From Flavobacteriaceae bacterium GF1 (GTDB lineage Bacteria > Bacteroidota > Bacteroidia > Flavobacteriales > Flavobacteriaceae): a DNA stretch of 64,000 bases. How positions within the stretch are numbered: position 1 is the first letter of the stretch; each line of letters begins with the position of its first letter. Under the pieces are notes generated by a model. That model made no database searches. It was not told the origin of the DNA and saw only the letters and a program-made list of their open reading frames with translations. Made by a program: the position numbers and the translations under genes. Positions 8,476 through 17,503 of this stretch are shown here, piece by piece. The DNA lies in the NCBI GenBank assembly GCA_009797885.1, contig WNKP01000013.1, positions 62,001 through 126,000 on the forward strand. Direction: 5' to 3'.

Positions 8476-11328
8476 ATGAACACGGAATCTTTTGCAATCC
8501 GCCATATTGGCGTAAGGGAGGAAGACCTCAAAAAAATGCTCGAAATCGTTGGAGTGGAAACATTGGATGAATTGATGGAGCAGGCGATTCCTTCGGATAT
8601 TTTATTGAGGGAAAAACTGAACCTTCCAGAAGCCTTGAGTGAACCTGAGTTTCTAAACCTTATTGAGGCCCTGTCCAAAAAAAATCGCATCTTCAAATCC
8701 TACATTGGTTTGGGATATCACGAAAGTATGACCCCTTCTGTCATAAAGCGAAATATCTTGGAGAATCCAGGATGGTACACGGCATATACCCCATACCAAG
8801 CAGAAATCGCACAAGGGCGGTTGGAGGCCCTTCTCAATTTTCAAACCGTAGTTACGGATTTGACCGGCATGGAAATTGCCAACGCTTCCTTACTGGATGA
8901 GAGTACGGCCGCTGCAGAAGCAATGACCATGCTTTTTGATGTAAGGTCAAGACAGCAAAAGAAGAATAATGTATTGAAGTTTTTTGTCTCCGAGGAAGTG
9001 CTCCCACAGACCTTGAGTTTGCTGGAAACACGGTCAGCACCGCTCAATATTGAACTTGTCATTGGCGACCATCAAGAGTTTGATCTTACTCCGGACTATT
9101 TTGGGGCATTGCTGCAATATCCCGGTAAATACGGTCAGGTTCATGATTATACCGATTTTGTGAAAAAAGCACAGGATAATGATATCAAAGTGGCCGTAGC
9201 GGCGGATATCCTGAGTTTAGTGATGTTGACACCACCTGGGGAATGGGGTGTTGATGTGGTTGTGGGTACCACACAACGTTTTGGGATACCCTTGGGTTAT
9301 GGTGGTCCACATGCGGCCTTCTTTGCCACAAAAGAGGCCTATAAAAGACATATTCCCGGTCGTATCATCGGCCTTACCAAAGATACGGATGGCAATCCCG
9401 CCTTACGAATGGCCTTACAGACCCGGGAACAGCATATTAAGAGGGATAAGGCCACATCCAATATTTGTACGGCACAAGTATTATTGGCCGTTATGGCAGG
9501 CATGTATGCCGTCTATCATGGTCCCAAAGGACTAATGAACATTGCCCATAGGGTTCACAAGTACACTAAAACCGTGGCCCAAAGCATTTCTGCTTATGGA
9601 TTTGAACAATTGAATAATGTTTATTTTGATACCATACAATTTAAAGTGAACAACCTCACTGCCATTCGTGCCATTGCGGAATCCAGGGGTATCAATTTTA
9701 ACTATATTGACCATGAGACCATTTCCATAGCATTGAATGAGGCATTCACTGAAAAGGACATCCATCCGTTGGTGGGCTGTTTTGCTGAATCGAAGGCCCA
9801 GGACGGCGATGTACGTATCATGGAACATGAGGGACAGGTCATTCCTGCCGAGCTTGTTCGAAAGGGTACCTTTTTAACACATGAAACCTTTAATTCCTAC
9901 CACTCGGAAACGGAGTTGATGCGATACATCAAAAAACTGGAACGCAAGGATTTGGCCTTGAACCACAGTATGATTTCCCTTGGCAGTTGTACCATGAAAT
10001 TGAACGCCGCTTCCGAAATGCTTCCTTTAAGCTGGGCCAATTGGGGGAATATCCATCCTTATGCGCCAATTGACCAGGCCGAAGGTTACCATGTGGTCAT
10101 CAAAGAACTTGAAGAACAACTAAATGTCATCACTGGTTTTGCTGCAACTTCGCTACAACCCAACTCTGGGGCACAAGGGGAATATGCAGGGCTTATGACC
10201 ATAAGGGCCTACCATCGCTCGCGGGGGGAGGAACATCGGAATATTTGCATTATCCCGGCTTCGGCCCACGGTACCAACCCTGCTTCCGCAGTTATGGCAG
10301 GAATGCAGGTAGTGGTTACCAAAACGGATGAAAAAGGAAATATCGACGTTATCGATCTGGAAGAAAAGGTAAATCAGTATGCGGACAATCTGGCCGCCCT
10401 AATGGTCACTTACCCTTCTACCCATGGCGTCTTTGAGTCCTCCATTCGTTATATCACAAAATTGATCCATGATAATGGTGGCCAGGTGTATATGGATGGC
10501 GCCAATATGAACGCCCAGGTAGGACTGACCAATCCAGCTGCCATTGGCGCAGATGTCTGCCATTTGAACCTGCACAAAACCTTTGCCATTCCACATGGCG
10601 GCGGCGGCCCGGGAGTGGGCCCTATCTGTGTTGCCGAACAGTTAAAACCATTCCTCCCTTCCAATCCTATAATCAAAACAGGAGGGGAAAAGGCCATAAC
10701 GGCCATTTCAGCAGCGCCTTGGGGCAGTGCTTTGGCTTGCCTTATTTCCTATGGGTACATTAAAATGTTGGGAGCGCAGGGGTTGACGGATGCCACCAAA
10801 ATAGCCATTCTTAATGCCAACTATATCAAAGAACGGTTACACGGTTCCTACGAAGTACTCTATGCGGGAGAAAATGGGCGTGCCGCACACGAAATGATCA
10901 TTGATTGCCGTCCTTTTAAGGAACATGGTATTGAAGTGACCGATATTGCAAAACGCTTAATGGACTATGGTTTTCATGCACCCACCGTTTCATTTCCGGT
11001 TGCGGGAACCATGATGATAGAACCTACGGAAAGTGAAGGCTTGGCCGAACTTGATCGATTTTGTAACGCCATGATCAGTATAAAAATGGAAATTGATGAG
11101 GTATCCATTGACAATCCAAACAATGTGCTCAAAAATGCACCCCATACGCTGGCAATGGTAACCTCGGATGATTGGAACTTTACGTATTCCAGGAAGAAAG
11201 CGGCCTTTCCATTGGATTATGTTGCCGAAAACAAGTTCTGGCCTTCCGTAAGACGGACGGATGAGGCTTTTGGCGATCGTAATTTGATCTGTACCTGCCC
11301 TGCAATTGAAGAATATGCCGAAGTATAG
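8476..11328 (+). CDS. gcvP: glycine decarboxylase (P protein, homotetramer-type single chain)
   Basis: PLP-dependent P protein of the glycine cleavage system: decarboxylates glycine and passes the aminomethyl group to lipoylated H protein. The 950-residue length is that of the fused bacterial/eukaryotic type. The PLP site is HLNLHKTFAIPHGGGGPG with Lys701, and the other half-domain carries the paralogous GTTQRFGIPLGYGGPH. Start ATG 8476. No glycine riboswitch-like structure was apparent in the 128 bases upstream. A strong terminator follows at 11353. Confidence 0.97.
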   Translation: MNTESFAIRHIGVREEDLKKMLEIVGVETLDELMEQAIPSDILLREKLNLPEALSEPEFLNLIEALSKKNRIFKSYIGLGYHESMTPSVIKRNILENPGWYTAYTPYQAEIAQGRLEALLNFQTVVTDLTGMEIANASLLDESTAAAEAMTMLFDVRSRQQKKNNVLKFFVSEEVLPQTLSLLETRSAPLNIELVIGDHQEFDLTPDYFGALLQYPGKYGQVHDYTDFVKKAQDNDIKVAVAADILSLVMLTPPGEWGVDVVVGTTQRFGIPLGYGGPHAAFFATKEAYKRHIPGRIIGLTKDTDGNPALRMALQTREQHIKRDKATSNICTAQVLLAVMAGMYAVYHGPKGLMNIAHRVHKYTKTVAQSISAYGFEQLNNVYFDTIQFKVNNLTAIRAIAESRGINFNYIDHETISIALNEAFTEKDIHPLVGCFAESKAQDGDVRIMEHEGQVIPAELVRKGTFLTHETFNSYHSETELMRYIKKLERKDLALNHSMISLGSCTMKLNAASEMLPLSWANWGNIHPYAPIDQAEGYHVVIKELEEQLNVITGFAATSLQPNSGAQGEYAGLMTIRAYHRSRGEEHRNICIIPASAHGTNPASAVMAGMQVVVTKTDEKGNIDVIDLEEKVNQYADNLAALMVTYPSTHGVFESSIRYITKLIHDNGGQVYMDGANMNAQVGLTNPAAIGADVCHLNLHKTFAIPHGGGGPGVGPICVAEQLKPFLPSNPIIKTGGEKAITAISAAPWGSALACLISYGYIKMLGAQGLTDATKIAILNANYIKERLHGSYEVLYAGENGRAAHEMIIDCRPFKEHGIEVTDIAKRLMDYGFHAPTVSFPVAGTMMIEPTESEGLAELDRFCNAMISIKMEIDEVSIDNPNNVLKNAPHTLAMVTSDDWNFTYSRKKAAFPLDYVAENKFWPSVRRTDEAFGDRNLICTCPAIEEYAEV

Positions 11329-11352
11329 GAAACACTTATAAACACTACTTTA

Positions 11353-11386
11353 AACCCATTCACTTAGCCGGAGAATGGGTTTTTTA
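11353..11386 (+). terminator. intrinsic terminator after gcvP
   Basis: Perfect 9-bp stem, AACCCATTC (11353-11361) with GAATGGGTT (11373-11381), then a T run through 11385. It lies 24 bases beyond the gcvP stop. Confidence 0.9.
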
Positions 11387-11491
11387 TTGCTTTGGGAATC
11401 GAATTCAAAGCTGTTGGACATCGGGCAATTTATTATGCATGCATATTAATGGTTGGTTTAACCGTTACCTTGTAACCAGAATTTGGGTATT

Positions 11492-12550
11492 ATGGAAATT
11501 GCAATTACTGGAACCGGAAGCTATCTACCTTCCATTGTGACAAAAAACGAGGAATTCCTCGAACATGATTTTTTGGAAAGGGATGGTACGGCGATACAAT
11601 ATGGGAATGATACCATTATAGAAAAGTTTACCGCAATCACCGGGATTGTGGAAAGACGTTATGCCGAGGACGAACATAAAACTTCAGATCTAGGTTTTTT
11701 GGCAGCAGAAAAGGCAATTGATGATGCACAGATTGACAAAGAGCAAATTGACTATATCATTTTTGCCCATAATTTTGGTGATTTGACCAAGGGAAAAGTC
11801 CAAAGTGATACCCTCCCCAGTCTGGCAACACGTGTCAAACACATGCTCCAAATTAAAAATAGCTCCTGTGTAGCTTATGATATGATTTTTGGATGTCCCG
11901 GTTGGGTAGAAGCCGTTATACAGGCCAAGGCCTTTATTCAGAGCGGTATGGCCAATACCTGTTTGGTCATTGGCGGGGAGACCCTTTCCAGAATAATCGA
12001 TCCCAATGACCGGGACAGTATGATTTACGCAGATGGTGCCGGGGCTGCCATTATCCAAAAAGCCAAAGGTCAAGGAAGAATCCTGGGACATGCCAGTCAG
12101 ACCCACGCCAACGGGGAAGCCTATCACCTGTTTTTTGATAAAAGCTATCATCCGGATAGCTGCCCGGATATCCGCTACATTAAAATGTACGGCAGAAAGG
12201 TATATGAATTTGCGTGCACCCATGTTCCCCAGGCCATGAAGGAATGTTTGGATACAAGTGAAATTGCCATTGACCGGATCAAAAAAATATTTATCCATCA
12301 AGCCAATGAAAAAATGGACGAGGCCATTATCAAACGATTTTACCGTTTGTACAAAAAAACACCGCCTGTCGGTATTATGCCCATGATAATCCAAGAAACG
12401 GGCAATAGTTCCGTTGCCACAATACCTACGTTGTTCGATCGGGTCAAAAGAGGTTTGCTCCAGGACCATTCCATTGAAAAAGGGGACATCGTACTCTTTG
12501 CAAGCGTTGGTGCAGGAATGAATATTAATGCCATTGTCTACGAGGTTTAG
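11492..12550 (+). CDS. 3-oxoacyl-ACP synthase III-like thiolase-fold enzyme
   Basis: A 352-residue FabH-like condensing enzyme with a complete triad: Cys135 in FGCPGW, His269 in IHQAN and Asn305 in ETGNSS. In the family it would condense an acyl-CoA starter with malonyl-ACP. The ATG at 11492 is preferred over an in-frame TTG at 11483. It is longer than housekeeping FabH (about 320-330), with an extended N-terminus (EFLEHDFLERDG), and stands outside any fatty-acid operon, so a specialised substrate is possible. Downstream genes for a methyltransferase and a glycosyltransferase run in the same direction. Confidence 0.88.
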   Translation: MEIAITGTGSYLPSIVTKNEEFLEHDFLERDGTAIQYGNDTIIEKFTAITGIVERRYAEDEHKTSDLGFLAAEKAIDDAQIDKEQIDYIIFAHNFGDLTKGKVQSDTLPSLATRVKHMLQIKNSSCVAYDMIFGCPGWVEAVIQAKAFIQSGMANTCLVIGGETLSRIIDPNDRDSMIYADGAGAAIIQKAKGQGRILGHASQTHANGEAYHLFFDKSYHPDSCPDIRYIKMYGRKVYEFACTHVPQAMKECLDTSEIAIDRIKKIFIHQANEKMDEAIIKRFYRLYKKTPPVGIMPMIIQETGNSSVATIPTLFDRVKRGLLQDHSIEKGDIVLFASVGAGMNINAIVYEV

Positions 12551-12594
12551 TATTTTAATTTGGTAATTGTCTTTTAGAATTGGATTTTTGAACC

Positions 12595-13143
12595 ATGTAT
12601 GAAGGCAAATATCCCCATAAACGTTATCGTCTTACCCTAGCGTTTCTCAAAAAACACATTTCCACGGAAGAAGCTGTTTTGGATTTGGGTGTGGACAACC
12701 CATTTTCCAAAATCATGCGGGATGAAGGTTTTGATGTGCAGAATACGAAAGGTGAAGACCTGGACAATGATTTTTCCCTTAAGCAATATCCAAAAGTCAA
12801 TGTGGTTACGGCCTTTGAAATCTTTGAACATTTGGTTGCCCCCTATAATGTATTGACCCACATTAAGGCCAATAAACTTGTGGCGAGCATCCCCATGCGG
12901 TTGTGGTTTGCTTCTGCATATCGCAGTAAAACCGATCCTTGGGACCGACACTATCATGAATTCGAGGATTGGCAATTCAATTGGCTCCTGGAGAAAGCGG
13001 GTTGGGAAATAAAGGATTCCCTTAAATGGACAAATCCTACAAAAAAAATTGGGATACGACCGTTATTACGATGGTTTACCAATCGATATTATATTGTTTA
13101 TGCGGAACGGAGTAGCAAATTCCAAAACCCAAACTTCCCATAA
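12595..13143 (+). CDS. class I SAM-dependent methyltransferase-like protein
   Basis: A 182-residue protein with a compact Rossmann methyltransferase layout. AVLDLGVDNPFS is a degenerate motif I, since the usual DxGxGxG is reduced to DLGVDNP. KVNVVTAFEIFEHL matches the motif IV region, and KLVASIPMRLW follows. The WDRHYHEF segment resembles methyltransferase_11/23-type proteins. Substrate unknown. It lies between the FabH-like gene and a family-2 glycosyltransferase, perhaps as a surface glycoconjugate or lipid modification set. Confidence 0.75.
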   Translation: MYEGKYPHKRYRLTLAFLKKHISTEEAVLDLGVDNPFSKIMRDEGFDVQNTKGEDLDNDFSLKQYPKVNVVTAFEIFEHLVAPYNVLTHIKANKLVASIPMRLWFASAYRSKTDPWDRHYHEFEDWQFNWLLEKAGWEIKDSLKWTNPTKKIGIRPLLRWFTNRYYIVYAERSSKFQNPNFP

Positions 13144-13174
13144 CAAGGTGCAAAAATGGAATTTATTGGTTGTC

Positions 13175-13194
13175 ATTCCTGCGAAAGCGGGAAT
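13175..13194. repeat. REP-like palindrome
   Basis: ATTCCTGC-GAAA-GCGGGAAT is a short hairpin with one wobble or mismatch in the stem. This motif is a well-known dispersed intergenic repeat in many bacterial genomes; its spurious translation reads VIPAKAGI. It fills the gap between the methyltransferase and glycosyltransferase genes, where I see no real gene. Confidence 0.75.
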
Positions 13195-13281
13195 CCATGT
13201 ATTTTTGGATTCCATATCCCTGCTTTGCCCTATTATAACATGTGGTATATCAGGCGGGCACGAAGCACGGAGTAACTAGTT

Positions 13282-14130
13282 ATGTACATCACCATCATCA
13301 TCCCTGCCCATAACGAAGAAAAGTACATTGCGGACTGCCTCCATTCGTTCGTACATCAAACGGAACCACCGGAAGAGCTTATTATCGTGGACGACAATTC
13401 CACTGATGGTACCTTTGAGGTAGCTTCAAGGTTTGCCCAGGACCATCTCTGGATAACCGTGATACGACATACAAGTTCCAAAAAGCACCTGCCCGGGAAA
13501 AAAGTTATCCAGGCTTTTGATTTTGGCTTGGGCCATACCAAAAAGAAGTATGACCTTATCGGTAAGTTCGATGCGGATATTATCCTACCCCCCAACTACT
13601 TTGAACAGCTGCGGAACCATTTTAAATCCAACTGGTTGTTGGGAATGTGCTCTGGTCTCCTCTACATAGAAAAAAACGGGAAATGGGTGTATGAAAACAT
13701 TGCCAACAAAAACCATGTCCGTGGTCCGATCAAACTTTATTTTAGGCAGGTATTTGAGCAAATAGGGGGGCTTAGGCAAGATGTGGGATGGGATACCGTA
13801 GATGTCTTGCTTTGTCAATTTCATGGTTTTGAGGTAAAGACGGATCACTCCTTAATCGTAAAACACCTTAGGCCCACGGGTCATGGTTACAGTACCCACA
13901 ACTATCGTTCTAAAGGGGTAGCGCTGTACAGAATGCGCTATGGCCTACCTTTGGCCAAGTTGGCACTATTGAAGATGGCTTTGCACAGCAAAAGTCCCAA
14001 GCTTTATTTTCAAGGGGTCCTTGGCTATGTACGGGCATGGATAAAAAACCTGCCCAGATTTGTTACCAATACGGAAGGGAAGTTTATCCGCAAACTTCGC
14101 TGGAATGGGATTCTTGATCAATTATTCTAA
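13282..14130 (+). CDS. family 2 glycosyltransferase
   Basis: A 282-residue GT-A enzyme with the nucleotide-sugar binding start IIIPAHNEEKYI, VDDNSTDGT, and the metal-binding DAD in GKFDADIILPPNY. No membrane anchor is obvious; the enzyme is likely peripheral at the inner membrane. Target unknown, perhaps a surface lipid or polysaccharide. Its last nine bases overlap the 3' end of the convergent pafA gene. Confidence 0.9.
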   Translation: MYITIIIPAHNEEKYIADCLHSFVHQTEPPEELIIVDDNSTDGTFEVASRFAQDHLWITVIRHTSSKKHLPGKKVIQAFDFGLGHTKKKYDLIGKFDADIILPPNYFEQLRNHFKSNWLLGMCSGLLYIEKNGKWVYENIANKNHVRGPIKLYFRQVFEQIGGLRQDVGWDTVDVLLCQFHGFEVKTDHSLIVKHLRPTGHGYSTHNYRSKGVALYRMRYGLPLAKLALLKMALHSKSPKLYFQGVLGYVRAWIKNLPRFVTNTEGKFIRKLRWNGILDQLF

Positions 14131-15807
14131 AACTTCGGCAATTGGCTCCCCAGTAGTGCCATTGGGGAAGGCTATCCCTAACATACTGGCAATGGTCGGT
14201 GCAATATCCGGTATTTCCGTTCTTTCAAAAGTTTCGCCCTTTTTTATTCCGTTTCCAAAAAATAGAAGGGGAACATGGGTATCATAAATCATAGGGGAAC
14301 CATGTGTGGAACCCGTTTTTGGATAAGCAATAAAGCCCGGTCTCTGTACAAAAACTACATCACCAGAACGTTTTTGATGCCAACCCTGCTGAATTAAATA
14401 GGGAATTCCCGTGGATTGGGTGTAGTTGTTCCGCCATAACTGAAACCCGGTAAATACCTTATCCATATCATCATAGTTCAAGATTTCCAACGCGATTTCC
14501 TCTTGTACGGCATCAAGTTCCATATCCAGGTTATCAATGACATTTCTATCCAAAAAAACCTGATAGTTGCTAATGGTTTTAACAATATCGGTGGTTCCGT
14601 ACTTGTATTTTAGGAATTCGCTGAACTTTGTCTTTAAAGCACCGAAATCCAAATAGCCCGCAGGGATTTTTTGGTCTGCCAAAAACGCTGGTACATGAAT
14701 GGCCCCGTGGTCTGCAGTGAGAAAAACAGTATAGTTCCCCACTCCAACCTTACTGTCCAGTGTGGTTAATAATTTAGCCAAGTCCAGGTCCAATCGCAAA
14801 TACGTGTCCTGTACTTCCACAGAATTGACACCAAACATATGCCCTACATAGTCCGTACTGGAATAACTGACGGTAAAAAAGTCAGTGATGTCATCCCTAC
14901 CCAAATCCTCATTTTCCAAAACGGCCAAGGCGAAATCCGTAGTTATGGAGTTCCCATAAGCGGTAGCCCGTAAAATACTGGCACCTCCATTTTTTCCCCA
15001 GTGGGAAGGTAAATCATGGGGAAATGTGGTTGTGGCCTCCCCCCTGAATCTCCCTTCATAAATGTTTTGATCAGTGCCACTTTCCTGATATTCGGTAATT
15101 GGTCTTAAGGTTTCCCAAGGTTTTTTATAGCTTTCCACGGCATCCGAGGCGTTATAATCCATTACCCATTGTGGAAGGGCATCCATGTAATAAGTGCTGG
15201 TGACCCAATTGCCACTTTCCGTACCTTCAAACCAATATGCCGCATTGGCCGTATGTCCTCCCGGTAATACGGCCCCCCTATCTTTTAGGGCGACTGCAAT
15301 GGTTTTTCCACGCATTTGGGTATGCAATCTGTTTTGGTCGGTAATGGTCGTGGTGAGCATCCGATGGGGAGACATTTTTCCTGCATTTGAGGTCGTCCCT
15401 ACAGATTCATAGCTATCGTCGGAGGCTACATATACCTCAGTATCCGTTTCCTTATCGTACCAGTCATTCCCAATGATACCATGAACGGCGGGGGTTGTAC
15501 CAGTGTATACAGAGGCGTGGCCCGGGCCCGTACTGGTAGGCGCATAATTGAAATGATGGTTCTTACAAGTGAAACCCTCATTTATCAACCTTTTAAATCC
15601 TCCTTCGCCATAGTGGTTCCAGAATCGAGTCAAGTAATCATACCGCATTTGATCCACTACAATGCCCACTATGAGCTTTGGAGCCTTTACCTCAACCGGG
15701 GCGGGTTCTTTCTTCCTGTCCTTGTCCCTGCCCCTGCGTTGCGCTGTTACCATGAAAGTGGTACATAAGGCTAAGGTCAAAAGGGGAAATAGTACTTGTC
15801 TTTGCAT
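14122..15807 (-). CDS. pafA: PafA-type alkaline phosphatase, secreted
   Basis: Calcium-independent phosphomonoesterase that scavenges phosphate outside the cytoplasm. The 561-residue product has an N-terminal signal peptide ending near TAQ. The alkaline-phosphatase-superfamily metal sites are visible in VVDQMRYD (Asp52), SSTDYVGHMFG and TADHGA. The nucleophile segment is TSTGPGH (Thr91-93). Asn114 in GNDWYD and Lys175/Arg177 in ALKDRGA match the PafA residues that specify monoester substrates (N100, K162, R164 in the Chryseobacterium enzyme). No T9SS C-terminal domain is evident, so a periplasmic location is likely. Confidence 0.93.
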   Translation of the reverse strand: MQRQVLFPLLTLALCTTFMVTAQRRGRDKDRKKEPAPVEVKAPKLIVGIVVDQMRYDYLTRFWNHYGEGGFKRLINEGFTCKNHHFNYAPTSTGPGHASVYTGTTPAVHGIIGNDWYDKETDTEVYVASDDSYESVGTTSNAGKMSPHRMLTTTITDQNRLHTQMRGKTIAVALKDRGAVLPGGHTANAAYWFEGTESGNWVTSTYYMDALPQWVMDYNASDAVESYKKPWETLRPITEYQESGTDQNIYEGRFRGEATTTFPHDLPSHWGKNGGASILRATAYGNSITTDFALAVLENEDLGRDDITDFFTVSYSSTDYVGHMFGVNSVEVQDTYLRLDLDLAKLLTTLDSKVGVGNYTVFLTADHGAIHVPAFLADQKIPAGYLDFGALKTKFSEFLKYKYGTTDIVKTISNYQVFLDRNVIDNLDMELDAVQEEIALEILNYDDMDKVFTGFQLWRNNYTQSTGIPYLIQQGWHQKRSGDVVFVQRPGFIAYPKTGSTHGSPMIYDTHVPLLFFGNGIKKGETFERTEIPDIAPTIASMLGIAFPNGTTGEPIAEVLE

Positions 15808-15915
15808 TACTGGATTTTTATTCGGTCAAAGCTATTTAATATTACCATTTCAAAATTTAATTCAAGGTTAAATGCATTCAATATTCTTATTTTTACCAGC
15901 ACGAAGAGGAAACCC

Positions 15916-16653
15916 ATGAAGTACATCGCTGCCATTGGCAAGTATTTTATTATGGTCTGGGAGGTTTTTAAAAAGCCTACAAAATGGAGCATGATGCGCT
16001 CCCTAATTTTCAAGGAAATCGATGAGTTGATTTATGGCTCCATGGGAATCATCATTTTTATTTCCTTCTTCATTGGGGGTGTAGTCACCATACAGACCGC
16101 CCTGAACCTCACCAATCCATTCATTCCCAAAAGCCTTATTGGTTTTGCGACCCGACAGTCCGTGATCTTGGAATTTGCCCCTACATTCACCTCTATCATC
16201 ATGGTGGGAAAAGTAGGTTCCTATATCACCTCCAGTATAGGTACCATGAGGGTTACGGAACAGATTGATGCCTTGGAGGTAATGGGGGTAAATTCGTTGA
16301 ATTACTTGGTTTTTCCTAAAATAATCGCCATGCTGTTTTATCCCTTTGCCGTAGCAATTGCTATGTATATTGGCGTATTGGGCGGTTGGATTGCAGCTGT
16401 TTTTGGGAATTATGCTCCAAGTGGGGATTTTATACAAGGGCTGCAAATAGATTTCATCCCTTTTCATGTCACCTATGCCTTTATAAAGACCTTGGTGTTT
16501 GCCTTTATAATCGCAACAATGCCTTCCTATTTTGGTTATTATATGAAAGGAGGGGCCTTAGAGGTTGGTAAAGCGGCCACTACTTCCTTTGTTTGGACCA
16601 GTGTGGTCATCATCATCCTGAATTATGTACTCACACAACTATTGCTCGGTTAA
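15916..16653 (+). CDS. mlaE: MlaE-type permease of a phospholipid ABC transporter
   Basis: A 245-residue MlaE/YrbE-family permease with five to six hydrophobic segments and family signatures GVVTIQTALNL, FAPTFTSIIMVGKVGS and TEQIDALEVMG. With MlaF it moves phospholipid between membranes to maintain outer-membrane asymmetry. The ATG at 15916 fits the family N-terminus (MKYIAAIGKYF); open codons extending upstream to 15796 do not. The stop overlaps the mlaF start (TAATG). Confidence 0.94.
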   Translation: MKYIAAIGKYFIMVWEVFKKPTKWSMMRSLIFKEIDELIYGSMGIIIFISFFIGGVVTIQTALNLTNPFIPKSLIGFATRQSVILEFAPTFTSIIMVGKVGSYITSSIGTMRVTEQIDALEVMGVNSLNYLVFPKIIAMLFYPFAVAIAMYIGVLGGWIAAVFGNYAPSGDFIQGLQIDFIPFHVTYAFIKTLVFAFIIATMPSYFGYYMKGGALEVGKAATTSFVWTSVVIIILNYVLTQLLLG

Positions 16654-17420
16654 TGATAGAGGTCGAAAACATACACAAATCCTTTGGTGAAACCCACATC
16701 CTTAAAGGCATAAGTACGTCATTTGAACAAGGTAAGACCAACTTGGTCATTGGACAAAGTGGTTCTGGAAAAACGGTTTTCCTAAAATGTCTCCTGGGCC
16801 TTTTTGAACCTGAAGAAGGAAATATCTGTTACAGCGGAAAGGTTTATGCCGATTTAACCCGTGACGAGCGTAGGGACTTACGTCAGGACATGGGGATGGT
16901 CTTCCAGGGAAGTGCACTCTTCGACTCCATGACCGTTGAAGAAAACGTACGTTTCCCCCTGGAAATGTTTACCAAAAAAGACAAGCAAGAAATGCAGGAG
17001 CGCGTAGATACCGTGCTACAACGCGTTAACCTTGTGGATGCCCATAAAAAATATCCATCCGAGATTTCGGGGGGGATGAAAAAGAGGGTGGCCATTGCCA
17101 GGGCCATAGTCATGAACCCCACCTATTTGTTCTGCGATGAGCCCAATTCAGGTCTGGACCCAAAAACGGCCATTCTTATTGATAACCTGATTCAAGAAAT
17201 TACCCGGGAGTTCAACATTACCACCGTAATCAATACCCATGACATGAATTCCGTAATGGAAATTGGTGAAAAAATTATTTTCCTTAAGGATGGTTTCAAG
17301 GAGTGGGAAGGCACAAACAAAGAAATCTTTAAAACGGACAATGAGGCCGTAACAAATTTTGTGTACTCTTCCGAACTTTTCAAAAAAGTACGCCAGATGT
17401 ATATTGAGGAGAGAAATTAA
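16653..17420 (+). CDS. mlaF: MlaF-type ATPase of a phospholipid ABC transporter
   Basis: A 255-residue ABC ATPase with Walker A GQSGSGKT, signature SGGMKKRVAIARA and Walker B YLFCDEPNSGLD; the SGGM variant is typical of MlaF. It energises the MlaE permease encoded just upstream with a one-base overlap. No MCE-domain (MlaD) gene follows in this window, so the substrate-binding partner must be elsewhere. The next gene starts 83 bases downstream and is unrelated. Confidence 0.94.
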   Translation: MIEVENIHKSFGETHILKGISTSFEQGKTNLVIGQSGSGKTVFLKCLLGLFEPEEGNICYSGKVYADLTRDERRDLRQDMGMVFQGSALFDSMTVEENVRFPLEMFTKKDKQEMQERVDTVLQRVNLVDAHKKYPSEISGGMKKRVAIARAIVMNPTYLFCDEPNSGLDPKTAILIDNLIQEITREFNITTVINTHDMNSVMEIGEKIIFLKDGFKEWEGTNKEIFKTDNEAVTNFVYSSELFKKVRQMYIEERN

Positions 17421-17503
17421 CTGTCACTTTATTTAACCCAAACTTAATTTATTCCTCATACGGTATTTTCGGAATTTTTAGCAACTTTCCAAAAATTCCA
17501 AAC

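Noticed and set aside
11690-12469. Long antisense open frame inside the FabH-like gene
   Set aside because: Shadow of a gene with a complete catalytic triad on the opposite strand.
13049-13279. Open frame overlapping the methyltransferase end
   Set aside because: Its protein contains the VIPAKAGI translation of the REP-like repeat and overlaps a real gene; spurious.
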